DNA of 60,427 bases from Lachnospiraceae bacterium. GTDB taxonomy: Bacteria > Bacillota > Clostridia > Lachnospirales > Lachnospiraceae. A program made the position numbers and the translations under genes. Location of the stretch: assembly GCA_021205305.1 (NCBI GenBank), contig JAJPXU010000105.1:1-60427 (forward strand), read 5' to 3'. Positions 8,874 to 17,127 of this stretch are shown here, piece by piece (position 1 is the stretch's first letter; every line of letters starts with the position of its first letter). The notes under the pieces were generated by a model, which did not search any database, had not been told where the DNA came from, and saw nothing but the letters and a program-made list of their open reading frames with translations.

Positions 8874-10487
8874 TTACGCGTTCAATGCTGCAAACCGATA
8901 CATCGGCTCGCCCTTATCGTTGGTAGTCACGCCAGTGATAGATGGGTCAATGAGGCAGATATATACCTGTGTAACGACCGGGATGACATAGAAATTGTCG
9001 CTTACCAGGATGTTCTGCGCGTCATGCAGATACTGATTCCTCTCTTCTACGTCAGTGGTCAGATCCGAATTCGAGATTGCTGTGTCAAAATCTTCGTCTG
9101 CTACCCCATTATAGTTGGAAGTAGAATCACTGGTGTAAAGATTCAGGAAATTAATCGGGTCGTTGTAGTCTGCGGTCCAACTGTGGCGAATCAGTTCATA
9201 GCTGCCGTCTTTTTTCTCCTGCGCGTACACCTCGTCTTCCTCTCCGACCAGCTCGATATCAATGTTCAGTACGCTCTTGAGCTGTGCCTGAATCGCCTGT
9301 GCCATCAGAGAATCCTTTTCACTGTTCGGATATTTGTAGGTCAGCGTCGGGAAGCCTTCACCATCCGGATAACCAGCTTCGGAGAGAAGCTCTTTTGCGC
9401 GTTCCTCATCCTCGGTAAACAGAGGATCCTGCTCATCTTTGAAATATTCATCGCTGATAGTGGAGAGCATATATTCAGCCACATAATTGACAGAAGCAAT
9501 ATAGTCGGAACCGATGACACTACAGATTTCCTCACGGTTCAATGCGAGTGCGATTGCCTCGCGGACTCTTTCATCGTCCAGTGGAGCAACACTCAGGTTT
9601 GGCAGAATGAATTTGGAGGTAAGCATAGTCCAGATAAACAGGCCGGTCTCTTCTGTATACTGATCCTGCACATAGTCCGGAAGTCCCGTGACAACATTTA
9701 CTTCACCAGTCTGGTAAGCGGACAGAAGAGCAGTCTGGTCGCTGATAAACTGTACCGTGATTCGGTCAAGGCCAACCTTATCTGCCTGATAGTAGTATTC
9801 ATTTTTTACTACAGAATACCCGACGCCTTCTGTGTAGGACTCGAGACAGAAGGCACCATTGCCGAGAGAAGTGGAAGGATCTTTATACCAGCTTTCATTG
9901 TCATTGGTGGCTAGTCCGGCCTTGGAAGGATAGAAAACGGGCATAGACATCATTTTCAGAAAGTAGGAGCAAGGCTGATCCAGAGTAAACTGGAGCGTAT
10001 AATCATCGACCGCCACAGCCATTACGTCGTCCAGGCTGCCGTCTCCGGTATTATATTCCTCAGCCCCTACAATATTATAGAGCATATTGGCGTAGATTGC
10101 GTTTCCATTGTTGGGGTCAAGCGCACGCTGGATGGTGTTCACAAAGTCTGCCGCAGTGACCGCAGAGCCATCGCTCCACTTTGCATCTTCACGAAGATGG
10201 AAGGTCCAGACGAGATTATCGTCGCTGATTTCATAGCTTTCTGCAGATTCATAGATAATAGACCCGTCCGAATCATAGCTGACCAGACCGTCTGTACAAA
10301 GTTTCGCGTATTCTGTCCACATATCCAGAGCAAACCCTGCCGGATCTAATCCTCCTGTAGAAGAAACAGTAGCGATGGTGATTTCACCTCCGGCAGATTC
10401 CGCGTTGACGCCGAGCGGGGTGACAAGGGCTATAACGGATGATGCCGCTGCACCGCGTAAAAATTCTCTTCTTGATATTTTTTTCAT
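8874..10487 (-). CDS. Extracytoplasmic peptide/small-molecule binding protein with Tat signal
   Basis: A 537-residue solute-binding protein of the SBP_bac_5 (OppA/DppA) family that would deliver substrate to the adjacent OppBCDF transporter. The N-terminus is a twin-arginine signal, SRREFLRGAAA, followed by a hydrophobic stretch ending near GVNAES. Relatives in Gram-positives are usually Sec lipoproteins, so Tat export without a lipobox cysteine is odd and may mean folding before export. Family landmarks include the early LDPAGFALDMWTEY segment, WTFHLREDAKWSDGSAVTAADF near residues 94-115, and a conserved C-terminal NPxI-type stretch YNDPINFLNLYTS. The ligand is unknown, and despite the family name it need not be a peptide. 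A strong RBS (AAGGAGA) precedes the ATG. Confidence 0.9.
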   Translation of the reverse strand: MKKISRREFLRGAAASSVIALVTPLGVNAESAGGEITIATVSSTGGLDPAGFALDMWTEYAKLCTDGLVSYDSDGSIIYESAESYEISDDNLVWTFHLREDAKWSDGSAVTAADFVNTIQRALDPNNGNAIYANMLYNIVGAEEYNTGDGSLDDVMAVAVDDYTLQFTLDQPCSYFLKMMSMPVFYPSKAGLATNDNESWYKDPSTSLGNGAFCLESYTEGVGYSVVKNEYYYQADKVGLDRITVQFISDQTALLSAYQTGEVNVVTGLPDYVQDQYTEETGLFIWTMLTSKFILPNLSVAPLDDERVREAIALALNREEICSVIGSDYIASVNYVAEYMLSTISDEYFKDEQDPLFTEDEERAKELLSEAGYPDGEGFPTLTYKYPNSEKDSLMAQAIQAQLKSVLNIDIELVGEEDEVYAQEKKDGSYELIRHSWTADYNDPINFLNLYTSDSTSNYNGVADEDFDTAISNSDLTTDVEERNQYLHDAQNILVSDNFYVIPVVTQVYICLIDPSITGVTTNDKGEPMYRFAALNA

Positions 10488-10598
10488 GGTATTCTCCTTT
10501 TCTGATGTGCCTTTATGGCAAATAGTGGTTACAGGTCACAATCGGCGAAAATTGCGTTTCTTCAGTTGCTTTAGATGTGACCAGTAATGTATTGATGC

Positions 10599-11567
10599 TT
10601 ATTCATACAGTGTGCATGCTACTTTTCGGTCGTCCACCTCCTTTAGAACCGGCATTTTCTCCCGGCATTGCTCTGTGCAGTATTTGCATCTTGTGGAAAA
10701 GGGACAGCCAGATGGTACATGGATCGGGCTTGGCACTTCTCCTTCAAGAATGACGCGGTTCATCATCCCTGCGGTGTCAGGATCTGCCACTGGGATCGAG
10801 GAGATCAACGCTTTGGTATAAGGATGCAGAGGCTCCCTGTATATCTTTTCAGCGGGGCCAATCTCGACCAGATGGCCGAGATACATGACGCCGATCGCAT
10901 GACTGATATGGCGCACAGCGTTCAGATCGTGGGCAACGACAATATAGGTAAGCTGTCTTTCGTCCTGAATTTTTTCCAGTAAATTGATAATCTGCGCCTG
11001 TATCGAAACATCCAGAGCGGAAAAGGGCTCATCGCATACAATAAATTCCGGGTCCAGGGCAAGTGTACGGGCAATCCCGATGCGTTGGCGTTGTCCGCCG
11101 GAAAATTCATATGGATAGCGGCGGATGTGGTCTGGCTTCAGGCCGACCAGTGCAAGCAGTTGCTGGACACGTTCGGCACGCTCTTTTTTATCATACATCT
11201 GATAGATTTTCATTGGCTCTTCTATCATTTCGCCTACCGTGAAACGAGGATTGAGGCTTGCATAAGGATCCTGGAAAATCATCTGCATTTTCTTGCGCCA
11301 GGGATGCATCTGTGCTTGGTTCAGAGCAGTAATATCCGTTCCCTCGAAAAAAATTTTTCCGGAATCCGGTTCGTATATTTTCAGAATGGTACGTCCAAGG
11401 GTGCTTTTTCCGCAGCCAGACTCGCCGACAATACCGAGCGTCTGGCCTTTTTGTATAGAAAAGCTGACATCATTTACCGCCTGTACGTATTGCTTCGGCC
11501 CAAAGAGCTTTCCTTTTACAGGGAAAAATTTTTTTAAATGCTCCACACGTATTGTGGCTTCGCTCAT
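10599..11567 (-). CDS. Peptide-type ABC transporter ATPase, OppF/DppF-like
   Basis: One of the two ATPases powering the Opp-type importer. It has Walker A GESGCGKSTLG, the signature FSGGQRQRIGIARTL and Walker B FIVCDEPFSALD, then the oligopeptide/dipeptide C-terminal extension with a cysteine cluster (GCPFSTRCKYC), which in related proteins binds an Fe-S cluster. The start is placed at the ATG at 11567, which overlaps the TGA of the upstream oppD by four bases (ATGA). GGGAGG sits about 10 bases before it. The frame runs further upstream, but that part is inside oppD. The length of 322 residues is normal. Translational coupling to oppD is likely. Confidence 0.92.
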   Translation of the reverse strand: MSEATIRVEHLKKFFPVKGKLFGPKQYVQAVNDVSFSIQKGQTLGIVGESGCGKSTLGRTILKIYEPDSGKIFFEGTDITALNQAQMHPWRKKMQMIFQDPYASLNPRFTVGEMIEEPMKIYQMYDKKERAERVQQLLALVGLKPDHIRRYPYEFSGGQRQRIGIARTLALDPEFIVCDEPFSALDVSIQAQIINLLEKIQDERQLTYIVVAHDLNAVRHISHAIGVMYLGHLVEIGPAEKIYREPLHPYTKALISSIPVADPDTAGMMNRVILEGEVPSPIHVPSGCPFSTRCKYCTEQCREKMPVLKEVDDRKVACTLYE

Positions 11568-12625
11568 ATCTGGCAGCCTCCCTTCGCGTCCTGGGTAGCG
11601 ACGATATCCGCGGCTTTTTCTTTGCAGTATAGCCAGCATTTGCAGCTGTGCCCGTCAGAAAATTCCGTAGAGCAGGGCTTGTATTCCTTACAGATTTTCA
11701 TCGCATTTTCACATCGGCTGCAGAAGGTGCAGCCAGAATTCAGATGAAGCAGATTAGGCGGTGTACCCGGAATATAGCGCAATGGCGTTCGCTCTGCTTC
11801 TACTTTACCAATGCTGTTCAGAAGCCCTTTTGTGTACGGATGCCTGGTATTGTTGAAAATTTCCCTGACCGTTCCCTGTTCGACGATTTCACCGCCGTAC
11901 ATGATTACAATTCGATCACAGAGTTCGGCGACGACACCCAGGTCATGCGTAATGACAATAGCACTGGCACCCATTTCTTTTACAGATGATTCGATCAGTT
12001 TTAAGATTTGAGCCTGTACAGTTACATCCAGGGCAGTAGTTGGCTCATCCGCAATTAACAGCTTTGGCTCACACGCGAGTGCGGTTGCAATGATGATTCT
12101 CTGGCGCATTCCGCCGGAGAACTCATAGGGATACTGCTTCAGACGCTTTTCCGGGTTGGAAATTCCGACTTGTTTCAGAAGCTTTACCGCGCGGTTCCTG
12201 GCTTCTTCTTTTGAACAGTGCAGATGCTTGCGGATGCCCTCGGTCATCTGTGTCTCGATTTTCAACACCGGATTCAGGTAAGTCATCGGATCCTGAAAAA
12301 CCATTCCGATTTCTTTGCCGCGGATGTCCATCATCATCTTCTCATGAGCTTTTTTCTCTGCTTTCGTCTGCAGCTTCGCGGGAGAAAGCTCCCGGCCTTC
12401 AAAACGGATACTCCCTGAGATAATTCGCCCATTCTCCGCCAAAAGGTTCATCAAAGAGAGCATACTGACAGATTTGCCGGAACCGGATTCACCGACAATT
12501 CCCAGAATTTCACGGGTAGTCAGGTTAATATTGACGTCCCTGACCGCATGTACAGTCCCCTGTCCGGTCTCAAAATCAACCTTCAGATTTTCTATGGTAA
12601 GAAGTTCTTTGTGCAGCGCGTCCAT
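11564..12625 (-). CDS. Peptide-type ABC transporter ATPase, OppD/DppD-like
   Basis: The partner ATPase, 353 residues. It has Walker A GESGSGKSVSM near residue 45, signature YEFSGGMRQRI, Walker B LLIADEPTTALD and the H-loop IVITHDLG. The C-terminal region carries the family's cysteine cluster (GCTFCSRC) like its neighbour. The ATG overlaps the oppC stop by one base (TAATG) and the stop overlaps the oppF start, so oppC-oppD-oppF form a translationally coupled block. The extended C-terminus (KAADIVATQDAKGG) is slightly longer than usual. Confidence 0.92.
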   Translation of the reverse strand: MDALHKELLTIENLKVDFETGQGTVHAVRDVNINLTTREILGIVGESGSGKSVSMLSLMNLLAENGRIISGSIRFEGRELSPAKLQTKAEKKAHEKMMMDIRGKEIGMVFQDPMTYLNPVLKIETQMTEGIRKHLHCSKEEARNRAVKLLKQVGISNPEKRLKQYPYEFSGGMRQRIIIATALACEPKLLIADEPTTALDVTVQAQILKLIESSVKEMGASAIVITHDLGVVAELCDRIVIMYGGEIVEQGTVREIFNNTRHPYTKGLLNSIGKVEAERTPLRYIPGTPPNLLHLNSGCTFCSRCENAMKICKEYKPCSTEFSDGHSCKCWLYCKEKAADIVATQDAKGGCQI

Positions 12626-13539
12626 TACTTCCTTCCTTTCGGGTTCAGTGCATCTTCCAGGCCTTCGCCGATGAAATTAAGTGAGAAAATCACCAGACAG
12701 ATGACAGCCACCGGATAGACCATTTGCATCGGATACATGGCAAGACGCATTTTGGCGTCTTGCGCGAGCGTACCCAGGCTCGCTTGTGGGGCAGAGATGC
12801 CTATGCCGATAAAGCTTAAGAATGCCTCATTGAAAATCGCCTGCGGTACCATCAGCGTTGCTGTGACAATGACTGGTCCCAGTGTATTGACCAGCAAGTG
12901 CTTAAACAAAATTCTTTTTCTGGAAGCGCCAAGCACATAGGCCGCGATAGCAAATTCCCGCTCTTTTAGAGAAATGATCTGACCGCGAACCAGGCGGGCC
13001 ATATTAACCCAGCCATTCACACAGATGCCAATCATAACGCTATAGACATTCGATCCCAGAATCAGCATAATCAGGATAATGTAGATCATGGCCGGGATGG
13101 AATAAATAACATCCATAATCCGCATCAGAATCATATCCACTTTTCCGCCGACATATCCTGCTACCCCGCCATAGATTACACCGATGAGAACATTTACAAA
13201 GGTCGCTACAAAGCCAATCATCAGGCTGATCCGTGTGCCATAGAGTACTCGCGTAAACTCGTCACGTCCCATCTGATCTGTCCCGAACCAGTGAGACAGG
13301 GATGGACCATTGTTTGCGATGGAAGTATTCATTCCATCATATGGATAAGGAGAAATGAATGGTCCGATCACAGCAAACAGAACGATGATTGTGAGTAAAA
13401 TCAATCCGACCATGGCTCTCTTACTGTGACGAAAACGTTCCCATACATCTTTGGCAAAGGATTTGCTTTCCATTGGGATGTATTCATCATTTTTTTCTGA
13501 ATCGTTGAGCGGTTCAAAGTATTCTTCCGGTTTCAGCAT
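12625..13539 (-). CDS. Peptide-type ABC transporter permease, OppC/DppC-like
   Basis: Integral membrane subunit of 304 residues with a cytoplasmic N-terminal tail, a first membrane helix (MVGLILLTIIVLFAVIGPF near 40-58), and the binding-protein-dependent permease loop. The motif LGASRKRILFKHLLVNTLG is the EAA coupling segment that contacts the ATPases. PWFGTDQMGRD-type sequence (HWFGTDQMGRDEFTRVLYG) is characteristic of DppC/OppC. It lies 9 bases after oppB. Confidence 0.92.
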   Translation of the reverse strand: MLKPEEYFEPLNDSEKNDEYIPMESKSFAKDVWERFRHSKRAMVGLILLTIIVLFAVIGPFISPYPYDGMNTSIANNGPSLSHWFGTDQMGRDEFTRVLYGTRISLMIGFVATFVNVLIGVIYGGVAGYVGGKVDMILMRIMDVIYSIPAMIYIILIMLILGSNVYSVMIGICVNGWVNMARLVRGQIISLKEREFAIAAYVLGASRKRILFKHLLVNTLGPVIVTATLMVPQAIFNEAFLSFIGIGISAPQASLGTLAQDAKMRLAMYPMQMVYPVAVICLVIFSLNFIGEGLEDALNPKGRK

Positions 13540-13548
13540 AAAATGACC

Positions 13549-14466
13549 TCACCTTTCCAGTTTTATTCTCGGGTCAACAATTGCGCAGATTATATCCGAA
13601 ACCAGGTTGCAGAGTACGAGGATGATACCCAGAAAAACCGTCAGCCCCATGATGACCGTGTAGTCCCGGTTGCTGACTGAATTGACAAACTCCCGTCCGA
13701 TACCTGGAATAGTAAAAATATTTTCTACAACAAAGCTGCCTGTGAGCAGAAACGCGATCATAGGACCGGAGATGGTGATCACCGGGATCATTGCATTTTT
13801 CAGGACATGGACAAACCCGATCCGCGCTGGCCCTAATCCCTTAGCCTTCGCCATAATGACATAGTCTTCTGACATCGCCTCTGTATAGCTGCTCTTTACC
13901 AGCTTGGAAATCTGGGCGATGGGATACACGGATAGAGTGATTACTGGTAATACATAATGCTTCCAGCTGGTCAATCCTACCACTGGGAACATCTGGAGCA
14001 TAACGCCGAAGATTAGCATTAGCATCAGTGCCAGCACATAGTTCGGAATGCTGATACCCAGAACTGTGAGTACCATCAGTCCTCCGCGTACAGCTTCTTT
14101 TTTGGTGACAGCCATTGCGATACCGATAATTGTGCCGAGTACGAGGGCAATTGCGTAGGCAATGGCTCCGAGACGTATGGTATAAGGCGCCTCCATAGCA
14201 ATCAGCTCATTCACAGTCGTACCGACTTTTTTATAAGAAATCCCCAGGTTTCCATGTAGGAGATTATTCAGATATAGAAGAAATTGCTCCCATATCGGCC
14301 GGTCTAAGCCATAATAGCTCATAAGCCGATCCTGTATTTCTTGGGAGACATTGTTGATATCAAACGGGTTCCCGGGCATCAGCCTGGTAAGAAAAAAAGT
14401 CACCATAGTGAGGGCAAGCAGGCTGAGGGCGCCCATCAAAATACGTTTTGCTATATATTTTGCCAT
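13549..14466 (-). CDS. Peptide-type ABC transporter permease, OppB/DppB-like
   Basis: Second permease of 305 residues. The N-terminus KYIAKRILMGALSLLALTMV and the segment FFLTRLMPGNPF are signature features of DppB/OppB, and an EAA-type coupling loop (MAKAKGLGPARIGFVHVLKNA) follows. Six membrane helices are expected. Its start overlaps the ferredoxin gene by 16 bases, so the transporter and redox genes are one transcription unit. This overlap is the main reason to treat the flavoprotein, ferredoxin and importer as one functional module. Confidence 0.92.
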   Translation of the reverse strand: MAKYIAKRILMGALSLLALTMVTFFLTRLMPGNPFDINNVSQEIQDRLMSYYGLDRPIWEQFLLYLNNLLHGNLGISYKKVGTTVNELIAMEAPYTIRLGAIAYAIALVLGTIIGIAMAVTKKEAVRGGLMVLTVLGISIPNYVLALMLMLIFGVMLQMFPVVGLTSWKHYVLPVITLSVYPIAQISKLVKSSYTEAMSEDYVIMAKAKGLGPARIGFVHVLKNAMIPVITISGPMIAFLLTGSFVVENIFTIPGIGREFVNSVSNRDYTVIMGLTVFLGIILVLCNLVSDIICAIVDPRIKLER

Positions 14467-14786
14467 TTTCGCTCCTTTCCGGAGTCATCGACCGATACAG
14501 GGTTTCTGTCGACGGAGTGCCGTACCGGAACAAATTTCGCCTGATTCATCAGTGGATGCCGCAGACGGATTGCGCCATCTTTGGGACAGACCATGACACA
14601 ACAACCACAATAGTAACATTCTCCCGGGTAGATGACGACCGGAGGTTTTCCTTTTTCCGGGTTTGGGAGAAGAATATCTACCTGGCAGATGTTGACGCAG
14701 CGGTTGCAGCCAATACATTTTGCCTCGTCAAAGACCAATGGTCTGGCGCTGCAAGGGATAGTGGAAGCATAGAGTTCTTTTTCCAT
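14451..14786 (-). CDS. 2[4Fe-4S] ferredoxin-type electron-transfer protein (AprB-like)
   Basis: A 111-residue iron-sulfur protein with two cluster motifs, CIGCNRCVNIC near residue 24 and CYYCGCCVMVCP near 57, each giving four cysteines in the CxxCxxCxxxC pattern. A C-terminal tail of about 40 residues (RHPLMNQAKFVPVRH) follows and resembles the tail of adenylylsulfate reductase beta subunits. It should carry electrons to or from the flavoprotein encoded directly upstream. Its ATG overlaps the flavoprotein stop by one base (TAATG) and its end overlaps oppB. No signal peptide is present, so it is cytoplasmic. I avoid the name aprB because no sulfate-reduction genes are visible in the window. 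Confidence 0.85.
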   Translation of the reverse strand: MEKELYASTIPCSARPLVFDEAKCIGCNRCVNICQVDILLPNPEKGKPPVVIYPGECYYCGCCVMVCPKDGAIRLRHPLMNQAKFVPVRHSVDRNPVSVDDSGKERKWQNI

Positions 14787-16723
14787 TATTTCTCACCTCT
14801 GATATAATCCTGGTTTCTTTTCTCGTATTCCGTTTCCAGATCGCCAAAATATCCTTTTGGGACAGTGCCTTTTACCACCTTTCCGTTTTCATCCAGACGA
14901 ATCGTGATAAAAAGGTCGTTTTCCGGCGGATCCATCTGCGGAAAGTCACTTCGTTCAAAGAAGAGAGGAGCTGAACTGGATTCCCGCAGCAGGCAGGATT
15001 CCAAAATCAGCCTGGAGACGGTCAGAATATCAAATACCTCGTGTGCACGCATCAGTTCGTGCGGGTTCGAAGCAGTGATTTGTGGTACTACATCTGTTTC
15101 ATATTGCTTCAAAAGATCCAGGCCTTCCATCAGCAGATCTTTGCATTTGACACCGCCGCAGTAATTTTGCATCGCCTTGGAAATTGCCATATTCAGTTCC
15201 CGCCAGTCCATACCATTTTCCACGTTCAGCGGATGATAGAGCCGCTCCTTTTCCGCTTCACAGAAGGAACGGTCGATCAGTCCAAAATCCGTCCCTTCCG
15301 AGGCTCGTACGGCCTTACGGCCGGCATAATATCCAGTCGCGCAGGCATAACCACAACAGTCAGAAGCAAAAAGCTGGTCGCCCGCCGCATAAATGCCTTC
15401 AATATTAGTCTTCAGATCCCAATCTGTAATGATGCCGCCGGGAGCGCCGAATAACTGCCTCTCCTGTGCGAGAAATTCCGCGGACTGCCAGCCATTTCCA
15501 TAGCTCTGGAGCATATGCTTTTCAGGGTCAAAGCCTCGCTCAGTGTAGTTCTGATAAATTGGGATTTTGGTCTTGCCTTCCTCACCGACCATCATGCCCC
15601 AGATGACCTTGCGTTCCATTTCAGGCATTCGGCTCAGATCCGCATAAAACGGAAGCTGGTAGCCGCGCCGCATTAACTCGTCAAATGGTAGCGTTTCCGG
15701 TCCCCGGTATTCATACTTCGGATTGTCAATCACGCCGCCTTTCAGGAAAAACTTCTGTCCCGGAGCAGGGTAGTAGCGTTCAGACACGCTTTTAAGCTCC
15801 ACACCATCCCTGTTTACATAGGGAATTTCCACGCCTCTGGCATCCACCATCGTTGCCGCGTACCATGTATTGTGATTATTGCCAGTTCCGTATGGCGGAA
15901 AGCTTCTGCCAGAAGAAGAGAATTCGGCTTTGACGGATTTCTCCATCATTGTAAATTCGATTCCAGCGCGATATCCCATCGCGTGTCCACTGCCGATACT
16001 CTGTGTTGGACGAAATTCACAAAGTCCGACCAGATCCGGGTTGAACAGCCAGATGCGTGCGGGTCTTGACATAGTCAGAATTGTTTCCTTCGCACGGAAG
16101 ATCAGAAACTTCCCTGTACGTACATTCATACCGAGAGCGCCGATTCCGCGTTTTTTCCCGTTTTTCACCTCCGTCATCAGAGCGGTTGCTTCCGTGCGGT
16201 CATAAATTTTCACTCCGAGGCGGAGCAACTCTTTATATAAAGAAGGCTTAAAGGTCGAACCCCATACGCGAAGCGTAAAACGGTTGGCATAATCATAGGC
16301 AAACATCAGCTTTGTCTCATCATCCCGAAATTCCGCTCCTTTGAATTCATCTTCTGTATCTCGGATCTTTCCACCGAACTGTTCCATATCCAGAAGCCGG
16401 TCATAGCCTTCCCGACATTCGATATAATGGGCGATTCCATTGCTGTAGCCGTCCTGTTCACGGACATAAGCCTCTGCGATTTCCTTTGGTGTTACTTTGG
16501 AGCAGGGATTCGTGCAGGCACTTTCCCAGTGGTCAAAGCCGCTGCCGGCGCTTCCGCTGCGTTCCGTCGCGCCTTTTTCTACCAGAACAACGGATTTCCC
16601 GCGCCGGGCAGCTGCAATTGCGGCGTAGCATCCGGCAAGACCACCTCCAAGGACCAGAATCTCGCTGGTAACTGTTTCTTCCTGCCCGATTTCATTCTTA
16701 TATGGCCATTTGTATGAATTCAT
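14786..16723 (-). CDS. FAD-dependent oxidoreductase, fumarate reductase/AprA superfamily
   Basis: A 645-residue cytoplasmic flavoprotein. The Rossmann FAD-binding motif ILVLGGGLAGCYAAIAAARRGKSV lies near residues 22-45, followed by a short Gly/Ser-rich stretch (ERSGSAGSG) where this superfamily contacts FAD. A distinctive HWESACTNPCSKVTPKE segment comes next. The C-terminal half has IEGIYAAGDQLFASDCCGYA, which closes the FAD site, and then a helical capping domain. It belongs to the fumarate reductase/succinate dehydrogenase/AprA flavoprotein fold, and the paired ferredoxin makes an AprAB-like two-subunit enzyme. The canonical AprA substrate residues cannot be confirmed by eye and no sat or qmo genes are near. 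The substrate is probably what the linked importer brings in. It is first in the operon, behind a promoter whose -10 sits in a palindrome. Confidence 0.85.
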   Translation of the reverse strand: MNSYKWPYKNEIGQEETVTSEILVLGGGLAGCYAAIAAARRGKSVVLVEKGATERSGSAGSGFDHWESACTNPCSKVTPKEIAEAYVREQDGYSNGIAHYIECREGYDRLLDMEQFGGKIRDTEDEFKGAEFRDDETKLMFAYDYANRFTLRVWGSTFKPSLYKELLRLGVKIYDRTEATALMTEVKNGKKRGIGALGMNVRTGKFLIFRAKETILTMSRPARIWLFNPDLVGLCEFRPTQSIGSGHAMGYRAGIEFTMMEKSVKAEFSSSGRSFPPYGTGNNHNTWYAATMVDARGVEIPYVNRDGVELKSVSERYYPAPGQKFFLKGGVIDNPKYEYRGPETLPFDELMRRGYQLPFYADLSRMPEMERKVIWGMMVGEEGKTKIPIYQNYTERGFDPEKHMLQSYGNGWQSAEFLAQERQLFGAPGGIITDWDLKTNIEGIYAAGDQLFASDCCGYACATGYYAGRKAVRASEGTDFGLIDRSFCEAEKERLYHPLNVENGMDWRELNMAISKAMQNYCGGVKCKDLLMEGLDLLKQYETDVVPQITASNPHELMRAHEVFDILTVSRLILESCLLRESSSAPLFFERSDFPQMDPPENDLFITIRLDENGKVVKGTVPKGYFGDLETEYEKRNQDYIRGEK

Positions 16724-16777
16724 TTTTTTGCGATCCTCACTAATGCGTATATTTGAAAATTCATTTATAATTCCGAT

Positions 16778-16813
16778 GCTTTAAAGTGTAGCACTTTAAA
16801 GCGATGAATGCAA
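16778..16813 (-). promoter_or_regulatory. Promoter and operator of the flavoprotein-Opp operon
   Basis: On the minus strand, TTGCAT (16808-16813) and TACACT (16785-16790) are 17 bases apart. The -10 lies inside a perfect palindrome, GCTTTAAAGTG - TAG - CACTTTAAAGC (16778-16802). A repressor bound there would block RNA polymerase, and the operon's own GntR regulator is the obvious candidate (inference). Confidence 0.6.
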
Positions 16814-16882
16814 TATATATTTTGCAAAATGTTTATCCGATAATTGTGAACGGAGAGATTTCCTTCTGCGACAGTGTGCATA

Positions 16883-16912
16883 AAAAATGGAGGAACAAGA
16901 GTTCCTCCGTAT
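16883..16912 (-). terminator. Terminator for the plsC/nuclease-remnant transcript
   Basis: GGAGGAAC and GTTCCTCC (16889-16896, 16901-16908) close an AAGA loop. On the minus strand the stem is followed by ATTTTTTAT, giving a good intrinsic terminator. Confidence 0.75.
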
Positions 16913-16926
16913 ACTCATACATATAA

Positions 16927-17127
16927 TCAAATGTTGAATTCTTCTTTTAATTTCAGACAATAAGTCTTATCCTCTGTTGCTTTTTTTAAATCGTCTATTC
17001 TATTGCTGTCAAGCAGCTTTCGGATCAAAGAACACATATCTTCATTTTCCTGTGCTTTGCCTTTTTCAATGCCTTTTTCAATACCATCATCCACCAACAT
17101 TTGCCCAAGGCGTGTCATATAGATCAT
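16927..17127 (-). pseudogene. C-terminal remnant of a PD-(D/E)XK nuclease (Rpn/transposase-like) protein
   Basis: The 66 codons match only the tail of the Rpn/PD-(D/E)XK family. They cover the ...LGQMLVDDGIEKGIEKGKA helix and the closing RKLLDSNRIDDLKKATEDK segment. The nuclease domain that should precede it is missing. An AAGGAG just before the ATG may be accidental and lies next to the plsC stop, which the reading frame overlaps by four bases. I regard it as a decayed fragment left after a mobile or expanded family copy was lost. It could still be translated by coupling with plsC, so full inactivity is not proven. Confidence 0.7.

Noticed and set aside
14451-16723. Naming the flavoprotein and ferredoxin aprA and aprB.
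   Set aside because: Fold and pairing are similar but no sat, qmo or dsr genes are present and the substrate residues could not be confirmed.
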